Source of the DNA: Cryomorphaceae bacterium
GTDB lineage: Bacteria > Bacteroidota > Bacteroidia > Flavobacteriales > Schleiferiaceae
Assembly (NCBI GenBank): GCA_020832345.1
Contig: JAFIEY010000144.1
Location: 1-48,919, forward strand
Reading direction: 5' to 3'
Length of the DNA stretch: 48,919 bases
The position numbers and the translations under genes were made by a program. Shown here one piece after another: positions 24,400-33,530 of the stretch; position 1 is the first letter of the stretch; each line of letters starts with the position of its first letter. The notes under the pieces are model-generated. The model worked only from the letters and a program-made list of their open reading frames with translations. It ran no database searches and was not told the DNA's origin.

Positions 24400-25263
24400 T
24401 TAATTTCCATCCTGTATGAGAGAAGGATCGTCGGGGTTCAAGGTATCACCTCCAGGATTCTGCTCATAAAAGGATAACGAATCTAAGGCCCGTTTATTTT
24501 CGTCATTGGTCACCCAAACATCCACATTATTTCCCATGCGCAAAACTCGATCCCAATTGGGTACTGGATCCTGTTGATAAATAAAAGCCGAAAGGGTATC
24601 TTTGAGTTCGTCGTCATAGACAACAGCACCGAGATTCAGGGAAAAGGTGTTGAGTTTTTCCCTAGCTTCTTCAATGCTGAGATTTTTTATATAGGGCACC
24701 CGCACCCGTTGACTACTCAGGCCCATACCTACAACCAGATCTATTTTACTGCCCTTGGTGAGATTGGCGGGAAAAACAATTTCCGCACCTTTATGTCGCA
24801 AACCAATAACTACGTCTTTTCCGATATAGGGCACATACATCAATTCCCCCACAACAAACCCTTTGGATTCTAAATCGTAGATGGCGCGACGACGGGTTTT
24901 TTCCAGCACCTCGGGAACGGGAATTTTCTTAGGTCCTGATGCGTTTAGGGTAACGGTAATTCGTCGGTTGGGCTTAACTTTACTTCCTACCGACGGATAT
25001 TGGTCAATAACTGAAGATCGCGGATATTCAGGGAAAAATTCGTTAGAATCCAATACTTCCAGTGTCAGGTCGTATTTAGCCAAAGTCCGCTCTGCCTCTT
25101 CTATGGTAAAAGTTGTCAAATCAGGAATTTCGATGGACACACCCTGTAGGGTAAAGCTCTTTAGCCATTTATAACCGCCCCAGCCAACAGCCACCAAAAC
25201 CACCACCATGATCAGAATATTGATCCAGAAAGTTTTACTAAGGAGAAAGCGGAAAAATGACAT
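24400..25263 (-). CDS. Membrane-anchored PASTA-domain protein
   Basis: 287 residues with one N-terminal membrane span (WINILIMVVVLVAVGW) and three extracytoplasmic PASTA domains, visible from repeated openings IPDLTTFTIEEAERTL, VPEVLEKTRRRAIYDL and VPYIKNLSIEEAREKL. PASTA domains often bind peptidoglycan fragments in wall-sensing kinases and penicillin-binding proteins, but here no kinase or transpeptidase domain is attached. Its role may be structural or regulatory in wall synthesis. The ATG at 25263 is preferred over a codon seven residues earlier because it puts the membrane span at the proper distance. Confidence 0.88.
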   Translation of the reverse strand: MSFFRFLLSKTFWINILIMVVVLVAVGWGGYKWLKSFTLQGVSIEIPDLTTFTIEEAERTLAKYDLTLEVLDSNEFFPEYPRSSVIDQYPSVGSKVKPNRRITVTLNASGPKKIPVPEVLEKTRRRAIYDLESKGFVVGELMYVPYIGKDVVIGLRHKGAEIVFPANLTKGSKIDLVVGMGLSSQRVRVPYIKNLSIEEAREKLNTFSLNLGAVVYDDELKDTLSAFIYQQDPVPNWDRVLRMGNNVDVWVTNDENKRALDSLSFYEQNPGGDTLNPDDPSLIQDGN

Positions 25264-25344
25264 ACAGAAAAAATTTGCCCACAAAGGTAATTATTAGTTG
25301 GCAATACTTAATAAAAAACTATATGGTTCACTACACAGTAAGTG

Positions 25345-27789
25345 CTACCCGGAAAAATTGACCGGATCCTTGACTTTTTGAGCGCTAAGCGCAGCGTCGA
25401 GGACTTCACTCATACGTTTTACATAAAAGAATTTCAACCCTTTGCGATATTCTTCTTTGATTTCCTCAATGTCTTTTCGATTGGCTTCACAAAGGATTAT
25501 TTCCTTCACACCGGATCGTTTGGCCGCAAGGATTTTTTCTTTTATCCCCCCTACAGGTAGAACTTTTCCGCGAAGGGTCATTTCTCCAGTCATTGCGATA
25601 GAGGATTTGACCAATCGCTGGGTGTAAGTGGAGGCCAATGCAGTGAGCATTGTAATACCGGCAGACGGCCCGTCTTTGGGCGTTGCGCCTTCAGGCACGT
25701 GAATGTGCACATCCCACTTGGTAAAGGCTTCCTTCGGAATACCGTAGTCCATGGCTTTTGCCCGCAAATACGCCCGGGCAATGGTAGCTGATTCCTTCAT
25801 CACATCACCGAGATTCCCGGTGATACTGAGTTTCCCGGTTCCCGGACTAATTATACTTTCAATGTATAAGATGTCACCTCCCACGGGTGTCCAGGCCAGG
25901 CCTGCCACTACGCCGGGGGTATCGTGATTTTCGTATTCCTCCGGTGCGTGACGCTGAACCCCTAAATATGCTTTCGCAGTTTCCCAGTTGAGAACCTCCT
26001 CAACTTCTTCACCATTAGCAATTTTTCTGGCGATTTTACGAACCAACTTGGCCATAACCTTGTTTAGTCCCCGCACGCCAGATTCTCGTGTGTATTGTTC
26101 AATTATTTTGGTCATTACCGGTTTGGAGACCTTCAGTTGATTCGGCACTAAACCATGCTCTTTCAATTGATTGGGCAATAAATGTCGCTTGGCAATCTCA
26201 ACCTTTTCCTCCACCGTATAACCTGTAACCTCGATGATTTCCATCCTGTCGCGAAGTGCGGGCTGGATGGTGGAAAGAGAATTGGCGGTTGCGATAAATA
26301 AAACCTTTGAAAGGTCGTATCCCATTTCTAGGTAGTTATCGTAGAAGGAGTTGTTTTGTTCAGGATCCAAAACTTCAAGCATGGCCGATGAGGGATCTCC
26401 GTGACTATCGCGCGTGAGTTTGTCTATTTCGTCCAAAACCAAAACCGGATTGGACGTTCCCGCTTTTTTGATAAGCTGTAATAATCGTCCGGGCATGGCG
26501 CCGATATAGGTTTTTCTGTGTCCGCGGATTTCCGCTTCATCGCGCATGCCACCCAAGGACATCCGCGCGTATTTGCGTCCAACGGCCTCAGCAACGGATT
26601 TTCCCAAGGAGGTTTTTCCAACCCCCGGAGGGCCAACCAAACAAAGAATGGGCGCTTTGAGATCACCCTTCAGTTTGAGAACTGCCAGATGTTCGAGAAT
26701 TCTATCCTTTACATCCTCCAACCCAAAATGGTCGCGATTGAGAATTTTTTCCGCTCTACTGAGGTCAAATCTGTCTTTGCTATAACTTTCCCAAGGAAGA
26801 TCCAGCATAAATTCCAAATAATTTCGCTGAATAGAATGATCCGGAACTTGGGGATTTATTCGTTGTAATTTGAGAATTTCCTTTTCAAAGAGGTTGGCGA
26901 CATCTTTGGGCCATTTTTTCTTTTTGGCCCTCGCCCGCATGTCCTCAATTTCCTTTTCATTGGTGTTTCCACCCAACTCCTCCTGAATGGTTTTCATCTG
27001 CTGCTGCAGGAAATATTCCCGCTGCTGCTGATCAAACTCGGTTTTTACTTTCGACTGAATTTGATTTTTCACCTCAAGCATTTGCATCTCCTGGGTAAGG
27101 TATCGCAAAACGTCCTTGGCCCGCTTACTGAGATTGCTCTCTTCCAGTAAAGCTTGTTTTTCCTTTACATCCAAATTGAGATTGGAAGAAATGAAGTTGA
27201 CTAAAAAGTTATTGCTTTCGATATTTTTTAAGGCAAAAGCCGCTTCGGAAGGGATATTTGGAGATTCCTTCACAATTTCGGTAGCCACGTCGCGGATGGA
27301 ATTTATCAGTGCCCGAAATTTGTGATTTCCCTGGTTGATGTCTTTATCTTCAACCACACGCACCCTGGCTTTTAAATAGGGATCGACGGAGGTAATTTCC
27401 TCTACCTCAAATCGCTTTTTGCCCTGAATGATGACGGTAATGTTTCCGTCTGGCATTTTAAACAAGCGAATAATGCGGGCAACAGTTCCCGTTCTGTGTA
27501 AATCTTTAGCCTCGGGGTTTTCTACGTTTTCATCCGTTTGGGCCACCACTCCGATGATTTTATTTCCGCGATTGGCTTCCTGAATGAGTTGAACAGATTT
27601 ATCGCGACCCGCCGTTATGGGAATTACCACACCAGGAAAAAGCACGGTGTTTTTTAATGGTAAAATGGGAAGTTCGTCGGGCGTGTTTTCTTCGTTCATC
27701 TGTTTTTCATCCTCCGAACTCATAAGGGGAATAAATTCGGTGTCTTCGGAAATAAACTGGTTGAGGCTAAAATTTTCGTCTATTTGCAT
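25345..27789 (-). CDS. lon: ATP-dependent protease Lon
   Basis: 814 residues, full length. Degrades damaged and regulatory proteins in the cytoplasm. An N-terminal substrate-binding domain (about 40-240) precedes a helical linker. The AAA+ module has Walker A GPPGVGKTSLGKS, Walker B VLVLDEIDKL and the sensor/arginine finger region PALRDRMEIIEV. The C-terminal serine-lysine protease has GPSAGITML with the catalytic Ser and GGIKEKILAAKRSG with the catalytic Lys. No HrcA or sigma-32-like operator was found upstream. The 115-bp gap to the next gene holds no other feature. Confidence 0.97.
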   Translation of the reverse strand: MQIDENFSLNQFISEDTEFIPLMSSEDEKQMNEENTPDELPILPLKNTVLFPGVVIPITAGRDKSVQLIQEANRGNKIIGVVAQTDENVENPEAKDLHRTGTVARIIRLFKMPDGNITVIIQGKKRFEVEEITSVDPYLKARVRVVEDKDINQGNHKFRALINSIRDVATEIVKESPNIPSEAAFALKNIESNNFLVNFISSNLNLDVKEKQALLEESNLSKRAKDVLRYLTQEMQMLEVKNQIQSKVKTEFDQQQREYFLQQQMKTIQEELGGNTNEKEIEDMRARAKKKKWPKDVANLFEKEILKLQRINPQVPDHSIQRNYLEFMLDLPWESYSKDRFDLSRAEKILNRDHFGLEDVKDRILEHLAVLKLKGDLKAPILCLVGPPGVGKTSLGKSVAEAVGRKYARMSLGGMRDEAEIRGHRKTYIGAMPGRLLQLIKKAGTSNPVLVLDEIDKLTRDSHGDPSSAMLEVLDPEQNNSFYDNYLEMGYDLSKVLFIATANSLSTIQPALRDRMEIIEVTGYTVEEKVEIAKRHLLPNQLKEHGLVPNQLKVSKPVMTKIIEQYTRESGVRGLNKVMAKLVRKIARKIANGEEVEEVLNWETAKAYLGVQRHAPEEYENHDTPGVVAGLAWTPVGGDILYIESIISPGTGKLSITGNLGDVMKESATIARAYLRAKAMDYGIPKEAFTKWDVHIHVPEGATPKDGPSAGITMLTALASTYTQRLVKSSIAMTGEMTLRGKVLPVGGIKEKILAAKRSGVKEIILCEANRKDIEEIKEEYRKGLKFFYVKRMSEVLDAALSAQKVKDPVNFSG

Positions 27790-27904
27790 GTAGCGGATTT
27801 TCTTTTATTGGAGTGCATTAACATCCCAAAGGATGTGCCATTTCGTTTGATGTGTCAATTTGGTCAAAAGCGCCTTTGTATTACGCCAAAATGACGGACA
27901 ATTT

Positions 27905-30766
27905 TTAAATTATTTGTACCCAATGCTTTGCTTGCTTACCCGTCCCGTCCAGTATCTGGTGACGGCAAGAAGTTCCCGGTGCAACAACTATCTCTCCGGA
28001 GGTAGCATCGCGGATTCGGGGAAACAACACCATTTCACCGATGTCCATGCTGGTTTTGAAATGCTCCTTTTCATACCCAAAACTCCCCGCCATTCCACAA
28101 CAGCCGCTGGGAATTATTTCCGTTTGAAAACCTACGGCATTCAGAACTTCGCGGGTAAAACGCAAACTGCTAAGCGCCTTTTGATGACAATGACCGTGCA
28201 GTAAAACCACGACACTTTGGGGTGCACCAAAATCCTCGGATTGCAATTCACCCTTGCGCAATGCATTGGCCAAAAACTCGTCGATGAGAAAAACGCGCTT
28301 TTGTAAATCTGCTGCCCGATTGCGCAAATCCGGGGAAACCAATCGGGGATATTCATCCCGAAAGCTAAGTATGGCCGAAGGCTCGATACCTATAAGGGGA
28401 ATTTCATCCGAAATACATTCGGAAAACAATCGAACATTCTCGTCTGCACGTTTGCGAGCCGTTTCTAAAAGTCCTTTGGAAATTTGGCTTCGTCCACTGG
28501 AAGGGTGTTTTTTCCAACGCACATCATATCCCAGGCGCCACAATAGTTCGATGGCTGCTTTTCCTACTTTCACATCCTGATAATTGGTGAATTCATCGAG
28601 AAAGATATAGACGGCGCCACGAGGATTTTTAGGGGTTTTGTTTTTTACATTTCGTACAAACCAGCGATGGACAGGGCGGGAAAAAGCGGGTAACTTCCGC
28701 TCCTTTGCCACACCGAGAATTCCTTTTATCAACCTGTCGAGTCCCGGCAATGCGTTGATTCCGTTTACCAACCATGGTATATATCCCGCCGGACGACTAA
28801 CCACATCGATGTGACCGAGGGCGTAATCGCGCAAAGGTCGTCTGTTTTCTCGATAAAACTGATACTGCCATTCGGATTTCATGCCAGCCATGTCCACATT
28901 GCTCGGGCACTCCCGTGTACATCCTTTACAACTCAGACAAAGATCCAATACCTCCTTGAGCTCCGGATGAGCAAAGGCGTTTTTGCCTTCGGAGGCTGCA
29001 CCCACAAATTCGCGCAATGCATTGGCCCTGCCTCTTGTGGTGTGTTTCTCTTCTCGGGTTGCCTGATAGCTCGGACACATGGTGCCTCCTGAGCTACTCA
29101 ATTTTCGACAATCACCGGAACCGTTACACTTTTCCGTGGCGGCCAAAAACCCATCCTTTCCAAAATCAAAAAAGGTGTCAATTTTTTGCAATGGATGATC
29201 GGGATCCTCTCGAAGCTGGGTATCCATTGGAGGTGCATCCACAATTTTTCCCGGATTAAAAATACCCAACGGATCAAAAATCTTTTTTACCTCCAGAAGC
29301 AATTGGGTGTTTTTTTCGCCAATCATCAAGGGAATGAATTCAGCACGAACCCTTCCATCCCCGTGTTCACCGGAAAGTGAGCCATTGTACTTTTTTACCA
29401 ATCGGGCAGATGCCTCACTGATTTCCCTAAATTGTTTTAAATCGTCCCGGTTTCGCAAATCCAAAATGGGGCGAAGGTGTAGCTCTCCGGCACCAGCATG
29501 TGCGTAGTACACAGCCCGCTGATTAAATCCGGCCATGAGGGCTTCAAATTCGACGATGTAATCGGGCAAATCCTTTAGGTCAACGGCGGTATCCTCGATA
29601 CAGGCAAGGGCTTTTTTTGGTCCGGGCAAATTCGCCAACAACCCGAGTCCCGCCGCCCGCAATTGCCACACCCGTACCATGTCCTCACCGCGAATGACCG
29701 GAAAAGCATAACCCTTGTCCCGAATTTCATCTATTAATTTTTTTACTTGATTTTCGAGCACCTCCACATCGTCGTGTCGCAATTCAATGGCAAGAATAGC
29801 TGCGGGATCACCTTCTACAAAAAAGCGGTTTTCGCGCTGTTCGATATTTTCCTTTGTACAATCCAAAATAATTTTATCCATCAACTCACAGGCATACGGC
29901 TCAAAAGTCATGGCTTGTTGAGTTGCTTCGAGGCAGGCGCGAACACTGGTAAAATGTGCCGCCACAATTAACCCATTTTTTGGTGGCAAACGGTCGAGTT
30001 GCAAAGTAATTTCAGTGGAAAATGCCAGCGTACCTTCAGAGCCACAAAGGAGTTTGGCAACATTAAAGGGCTCACCATCAGTTTGAAAAGGTTGCTGATG
30101 AATTAGAACATCGACCGCATATCCGGTATTCCTGCGATGGATGGAGGCTTTGGGGAAATGTTTAATTATTTCGGAGCGAACTTCCTCCGGTGATAAAAGT
30201 TCAAGTAAATTTTGCTCAAAAGGAGAATCTCCATTGCCTTCAAAAAGTCGAACCTCACCGTCTGCAGTAATGGCGCGAATGGATTTTACTTTGTCCCGGG
30301 TTGTCCCGTATCGAATAGAAGTGCTGCCGGAAGAATTATTTCCGACCATTCCCCCAATCATGCAGCGATTGGCAGTAGAAGTATTGGGGCCAAAAAACCA
30401 ACCGTGAGGGCGAAGGTAATCGTTTAGTTCATCGCGAATTACACCGGGCTGCACCCTGACCACACCTTCCTTGGGGTCAAAATCGAGAATCTTCGTCAAG
30501 TGGCGGGAAACATCCACCACCAAACCCCTTCCCACACATTGTCCGGACAAAGAAGTACCAGCGGTACGAGGAATAATAGGTATCTGGTGTTCAGCGCAAA
30601 ACACAACGATTTGGCGGATATCAATTTCATCGACGGGGTAAACGACCCCATCCGGTAATTCTTTATACACCGAAGCATCCGTGGCATAAAGTGTGCGCAT
30701 GAGATCATCGGTGTGGAGTTCCCCCCGAATGTTGTTTTTTAATAGGTGAAAAGGAATATTTGTCAT
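27905..30766 (-). CDS. FAD- and Fe-S-containing oxidoreductase (D-2-hydroxyglutarate/D-lactate dehydrogenase type)
   Basis: 953 residues fusing a GlcD-type flavoprotein to a GlpC-like iron-sulfur protein. An N-terminal FAD-binding domain (IIPRTAGTSLSGQCVG) is followed by a FAD-oxidase C-terminal domain with SGEHGDGRVRAEFI. Two 4Fe-4S ligand clusters follow (CNGSGDC...CPSYQ and CLSCKGCTRECPS), then two CCG-like motifs (HGHCHQ and SGCCGMAGSFGYE). This is the architecture of E. coli YdiJ, which oxidises D-2-hydroxyglutarate, though D-lactate is also possible; the substrate cannot be read from sequence alone. The electron acceptor is presumably quinone or a membrane carrier. Confidence 0.9.
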   Translation of the reverse strand: MTNIPFHLLKNNIRGELHTDDLMRTLYATDASVYKELPDGVVYPVDEIDIRQIVVFCAEHQIPIIPRTAGTSLSGQCVGRGLVVDVSRHLTKILDFDPKEGVVRVQPGVIRDELNDYLRPHGWFFGPNTSTANRCMIGGMVGNNSSGSTSIRYGTTRDKVKSIRAITADGEVRLFEGNGDSPFEQNLLELLSPEEVRSEIIKHFPKASIHRRNTGYAVDVLIHQQPFQTDGEPFNVAKLLCGSEGTLAFSTEITLQLDRLPPKNGLIVAAHFTSVRACLEATQQAMTFEPYACELMDKIILDCTKENIEQRENRFFVEGDPAAILAIELRHDDVEVLENQVKKLIDEIRDKGYAFPVIRGEDMVRVWQLRAAGLGLLANLPGPKKALACIEDTAVDLKDLPDYIVEFEALMAGFNQRAVYYAHAGAGELHLRPILDLRNRDDLKQFREISEASARLVKKYNGSLSGEHGDGRVRAEFIPLMIGEKNTQLLLEVKKIFDPLGIFNPGKIVDAPPMDTQLREDPDHPLQKIDTFFDFGKDGFLAATEKCNGSGDCRKLSSSGGTMCPSYQATREEKHTTRGRANALREFVGAASEGKNAFAHPELKEVLDLCLSCKGCTRECPSNVDMAGMKSEWQYQFYRENRRPLRDYALGHIDVVSRPAGYIPWLVNGINALPGLDRLIKGILGVAKERKLPAFSRPVHRWFVRNVKNKTPKNPRGAVYIFLDEFTNYQDVKVGKAAIELLWRLGYDVRWKKHPSSGRSQISKGLLETARKRADENVRLFSECISDEIPLIGIEPSAILSFRDEYPRLVSPDLRNRAADLQKRVFLIDEFLANALRKGELQSEDFGAPQSVVVLLHGHCHQKALSSLRFTREVLNAVGFQTEIIPSGCCGMAGSFGYEKEHFKTSMDIGEMVLFPRIRDATSGEIVVAPGTSCRHQILDGTGKQAKHWVQII

Positions 30767-30938
30767 GTAATTTTAAGGCGGAATTTAAGATGACGAAATT
30801 ACGAAGACATACACCTTAAAAAAGAAAAATCTTTTTAATCGAAATTTATACCTTCCAATAAATTTTGTTTTAGTATTTTTAGCGCCTTAAAAAATGACAT
30901 GCCTACGATAACTAAGCTGACAAAAAATTACGTATTAT

Positions 30939-31079
30939 GAGTCCAATCCAAAAAGGATGTTTTCAATCAAAATTGACGCGGAGGGGATTTTTGAACCGGA
31001 TCTAACTATTTGTTAGTGAGAATTCAAAAATCTATCGACAAGAAAGATTTTGGCAGAAAGGGACTTTTTGGAGCAGACT
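30939..31079 (+). repeat. Family-1 palindromic repeat (copy D, 141 bp, diverged)
   Basis: Full-length copy with about fifteen differences from the copies at 3146 and 20720 and apparent loss of the final base. Target duplication TATTAT is present at 30933-30938 and 31080-31085. Both termini have TCCAAAAAG instead of TCTAAAAAG, so the inverted repeats stay complementary; the truncated copy at 360 shows the same change in its right end. It lies in the upstream region of the dksA-like gene. Confidence 0.92.
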
Positions 31080-31095
31080 TATTATTAAAAATTGA

Positions 31096-31103
31096 TAAAT
31101 TTG
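31096..31103 (+). promoter_or_regulatory. Perfect -7 box upstream of dksA-like gene
   Basis: TAAATTTG matches the Bacteroidota -7 consensus TAnnTTTG exactly, and transcription would begin around 31110, 76 nt before the ATG. The nearest upstream TTG (31068-31070) lies inside the right end of the family-1 repeat, 25 bp away, slightly beyond the usual distance. A repeat-supplied -33 element is therefore possible but weakly supported. Confidence 0.4.
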
Positions 31104-31185
31104 CGCTTAAGTACTTTTTAAAAACTAATTGACAACAAGTCAATATTTTAGGCTAATATGGCGCTTTGATTTAATTAATTTCATC

Positions 31186-31572
31186 ATGACAGAAGAAAAA
31201 ACCCGGTTCAGTGATGCGGAATTGCAAGATTTTCGCAATTTGATTTTACAAAAAATTGAAAAGGCTGAAAAAGACCTTTCCCTCTTGCGCGAATCGTTTT
31301 CCAACGATAAAAACAACGGCACAGATGATACCTCGCCAACTTTTAAAGCATTTGAGGAAGGTTCAGAAACCATGAATAAAGAAGCCAACGCCCAGCTGGC
31401 CATCCGTCAGGAAAAATTTATTCGCGATTTGAAAAACGCCCTAATCCGCATTGAAAACAAAACCTATGGTATTTGTCGCGTTACGGGAAAACTCATTCGC
31501 AAAGAAAGACTAATGATGGTTCCTCACGCTACTTTGAGCATTGAGGCCAAACAAGGAAAAACAAGTAAATAG
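31186..31572 (+). CDS. DksA/TraR-family regulator
   Basis: 128 residues with a coiled-coil N-terminal half (ILQKIEKAEKDLSLLRESF) and the C-terminal YGICRVTGKL region of the DksA/TraR fold. DksA binds the RNA polymerase secondary channel and alters promoter choice during starvation. Only one of the four usual zinc cysteines remains (Cys97), with the PHATLSIEAK tail found in Bacteroidota members, so the fold is probably zinc-free. The ATG at 31186 is chosen because it begins MTEEKTRFSD; the frame opens 19 codons earlier. A family-1 repeat lies upstream, a family-2 repeat starts at its stop codon, and lspA, its usual neighbour, follows. Confidence 0.88.
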   Translation: MTEEKTRFSDAELQDFRNLILQKIEKAEKDLSLLRESFSNDKNNGTDDTSPTFKAFEEGSETMNKEANAQLAIRQEKFIRDLKNALIRIENKTYGICRVTGKLIRKERLMMVPHATLSIEAKQGKTSK

Positions 31573-31749
31573 TGTCTGTCTATAAAGTTCGATAGCTGCG
31601 TTATGATTGCCCTTCCCGAAGGTTTTAGGGTTCGGTTGAAAAAGGTCATTTACTTCCGTATATTGACTGTTTTTCCCCGAAATCTGACGAGGCCGCAAGT
31701 CTTGCTCTTGAACTATCTAGCCTAGCCACTTGACTTTATGGACAAGCTC
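31572..31749 (+). repeat. Family-2 palindromic repeat (copy 2, 178 bp) at the dksA-like stop codon
   Basis: Runs from GTGTCTGTCTATAAAG to TATGGACAAGCTC, flanked by exact TAAATA duplications (31566-31571 and 31750-31755). The stop TAG of the dksA-like gene is made of the last TA of the left duplication plus the first G of the element. In the uninterrupted sequence the base after TAAATA is also G, so the same stop existed before insertion. It carries the internal module of about 26 bp (including CCCTTCCCGAAGG) absent from the short copies. Confidence 0.95.
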
Positions 31750-31880
31750 TAAATAGTCTTTGCAAGATAACACCATATACGAGGATTTTTCTTATCAAAG
31801 ACTTGGATTTTTGGACTTTTCTTGCAGACACTAAATAGGATCTAACCTCTTTTCATTTTTTCAACCGAAAACCAAACATC

Positions 31881-32468
31881 TTGAAGCGCAATATTCTCAT
31901 TATTATTGGTGTACTCATCATTGATCAATGGTCCAAAATCTGGATTAAGACCAATTTGATGCTACAGGAAAACATCGTGGTTTTCGACTGGTTCATTATT
32001 CATTTTACAGAAAACCCCGGCATGGCCTGGGGAATTACATGGGGTGGTGACATTGGAAAATACTTGCTTACCAGCTTTCGTATTGTGGCCGCTGTTTTGA
32101 TTTTCTATTGGTTGATCAAACTTCATAAAGCCAAAATAAAAATCGCCGCACAAGTAGGGGTGGCATTGATTTTTGCCGGGGCTGTGGGTAATCTGGCCGA
32201 CAGTCTTTTCTACGGTATCATCTTCGACCATAGTTACCACCAAGTGGCCACTGCATTCCCTGAAGGTGGAGGTTATGGTTCCTTTATGTTGGGGCATGTT
32301 GTGGATATGTTGTATTTCCCATTGATTCAAACCACCCTTCCCGAATGGTTTCCCTTTTGGGGCGGACAACCATTCATATTTTTTCGTCCGGTTTTCAATG
32401 TAGCCGATGTTGCTATTAGCACAGGTGTAGGACTCCTAATTATTTTCCAAAAACACGTATTCAATTAG
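31881..32468 (+). CDS. lspA: Lipoprotein signal peptidase
   Basis: 195 residues; a multi-span inner-membrane aspartyl peptidase that removes lipoprotein signal peptides. The two catalytic aspartates are in GNLADSLFYG and FNVADVAISTG, with the DQWSKIWI start motif and the NPGMAWG loop also conserved. The extra loop between the third and fourth spans is typical of Bacteroidota. The TTG at 31881 is the likely start, as it directly gives MKRNILIIIGVLIIDQ. The family-2 repeat at 31572 separates it from its usual dksA-like partner. The many lipoproteins in the window are its substrates. Confidence 0.94.
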   Translation: MKRNILIIIGVLIIDQWSKIWIKTNLMLQENIVVFDWFIIHFTENPGMAWGITWGGDIGKYLLTSFRIVAAVLIFYWLIKLHKAKIKIAAQVGVALIFAGAVGNLADSLFYGIIFDHSYHQVATAFPEGGGYGSFMLGHVVDMLYFPLIQTTLPEWFPFWGGQPFIFFRPVFNVADVAISTGVGLLIIFQKHVFN

Positions 32469-32527
32469 GGTTTGACTTAGAAATAACTTACCTTCGTGCC
32501 ACTTTTTACCCTTAAAAAAATTGAAAT

Positions 32528-33526
32528 ATGTCAACCATAAAAATTGCCATCAATGGCTTTGGCCGCATTGGCCGTCTTACCCTTCGGTATCTACTCGACA
32601 ATGAAAATGTTGAAGTTGTGGCCGTCAATGATTTGGCACCGGTCAAAACCCTAGCCCACCTATTTAAATACGATTCTGTTCAAGGAAAATTTACCGGAAC
32701 ACTGGAAACCAAATCCGATCGAATGATTGTCAACGGAAAGGAGGTTTTTATTTATGAGGAGCGCTCTCCCGAAAATTTGCCTTGGAAAAAGCACGAAATT
32801 GACGTAGTACTCGAATGTACGGGCGTTTTTCGCACGCGGGAAAAAATGGCGCTCCACCAAAAGGCCGGCGCGAAAAAAGTTCTATTATCGGCACCCGGCG
32901 ATAAAGATATTCCCATGTTTGTAATGGGTGTAAATGACGACAAAATCACCGCCGACATGGATTTGCTGAGCAATGCGAGTTGTACCACAAACTGTTTGGC
33001 CCCCATGGCCCTGGTGCTCGATCGGCATTTTGGCATTGAGTCCGGGTTTATGACCACTGTTCATGCCTATACCGCAGACCAACGACTATTGGACGCGCCA
33101 CACAAAGATCTTCGCCGTGCACGTTCGGCTGCCGTTTCCATGATTCCCACCACTACAGGTGCTGCAAAAGCCATGGGTAAAATCATGCCCCACCTCAACG
33201 GCAAACTCAACGGAATGGCCGTTCGGGTGCCTACCGCTAATGTTTCCTTTACCGATCTCACCGTGGTTTTGAAAAAATCAGCAACTGCGGAAGAGGTAAA
33301 TGCCTTTATGCTTGAAGCAGCGGAAGGCGACCTCAAAGGCATCATGACCTACGAAACAGATCCGGTGGTTTCAGTTGACTTAATGGGACATGAAGCTTCT
33401 TGTATTTTCGATGCCGAACTGACAGCGGCCAATGGCAACCTCATTAAGGTTTGCGGCTGGTACGACAACGAATACGGTTATGCCGCAAGATTGGGCGATA
33501 TGGCCATCCTCATTGGTAAAATGTAG
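32528..33526 (+). CDS. gap: Glyceraldehyde-3-phosphate dehydrogenase
   Basis: 332 residues, normal length. Oxidises glyceraldehyde-3-phosphate in glycolysis and gluconeogenesis. An N-terminal Rossmann fold has GFGRIGRLTLR and an Asp at residue 35, which points to NAD rather than NADP use. The catalytic Cys152 lies in SNASCTTNCLAP, and the catalytic His lies in the TTVHAYT segment that follows. It is followed 4 bp later by the BadF-type gene, so the two are probably co-transcribed. Motifs resembling a -33 and a -7 box lie upstream but their spacing is too short to be convincing. Confidence 0.97.
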   Translation: MSTIKIAINGFGRIGRLTLRYLLDNENVEVVAVNDLAPVKTLAHLFKYDSVQGKFTGTLETKSDRMIVNGKEVFIYEERSPENLPWKKHEIDVVLECTGVFRTREKMALHQKAGAKKVLLSAPGDKDIPMFVMGVNDDKITADMDLLSNASCTTNCLAPMALVLDRHFGIESGFMTTVHAYTADQRLLDAPHKDLRRARSAAVSMIPTTTGAAKAMGKIMPHLNGKLNGMAVRVPTANVSFTDLTVVLKKSATAEEVNAFMLEAAEGDLKGIMTYETDPVVSVDLMGHEASCIFDAELTAANGNLIKVCGWYDNEYGYAARLGDMAILIGKM

Positions 33527-33530
33527 GCAA

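Noticed and set aside
32471-32496. Promoter of gap (TTTG and TACCTTCG)
   Set aside because: Spacing of 14 bp is too short for the Bacteroidota promoter pattern and the -7 box has a mismatch.
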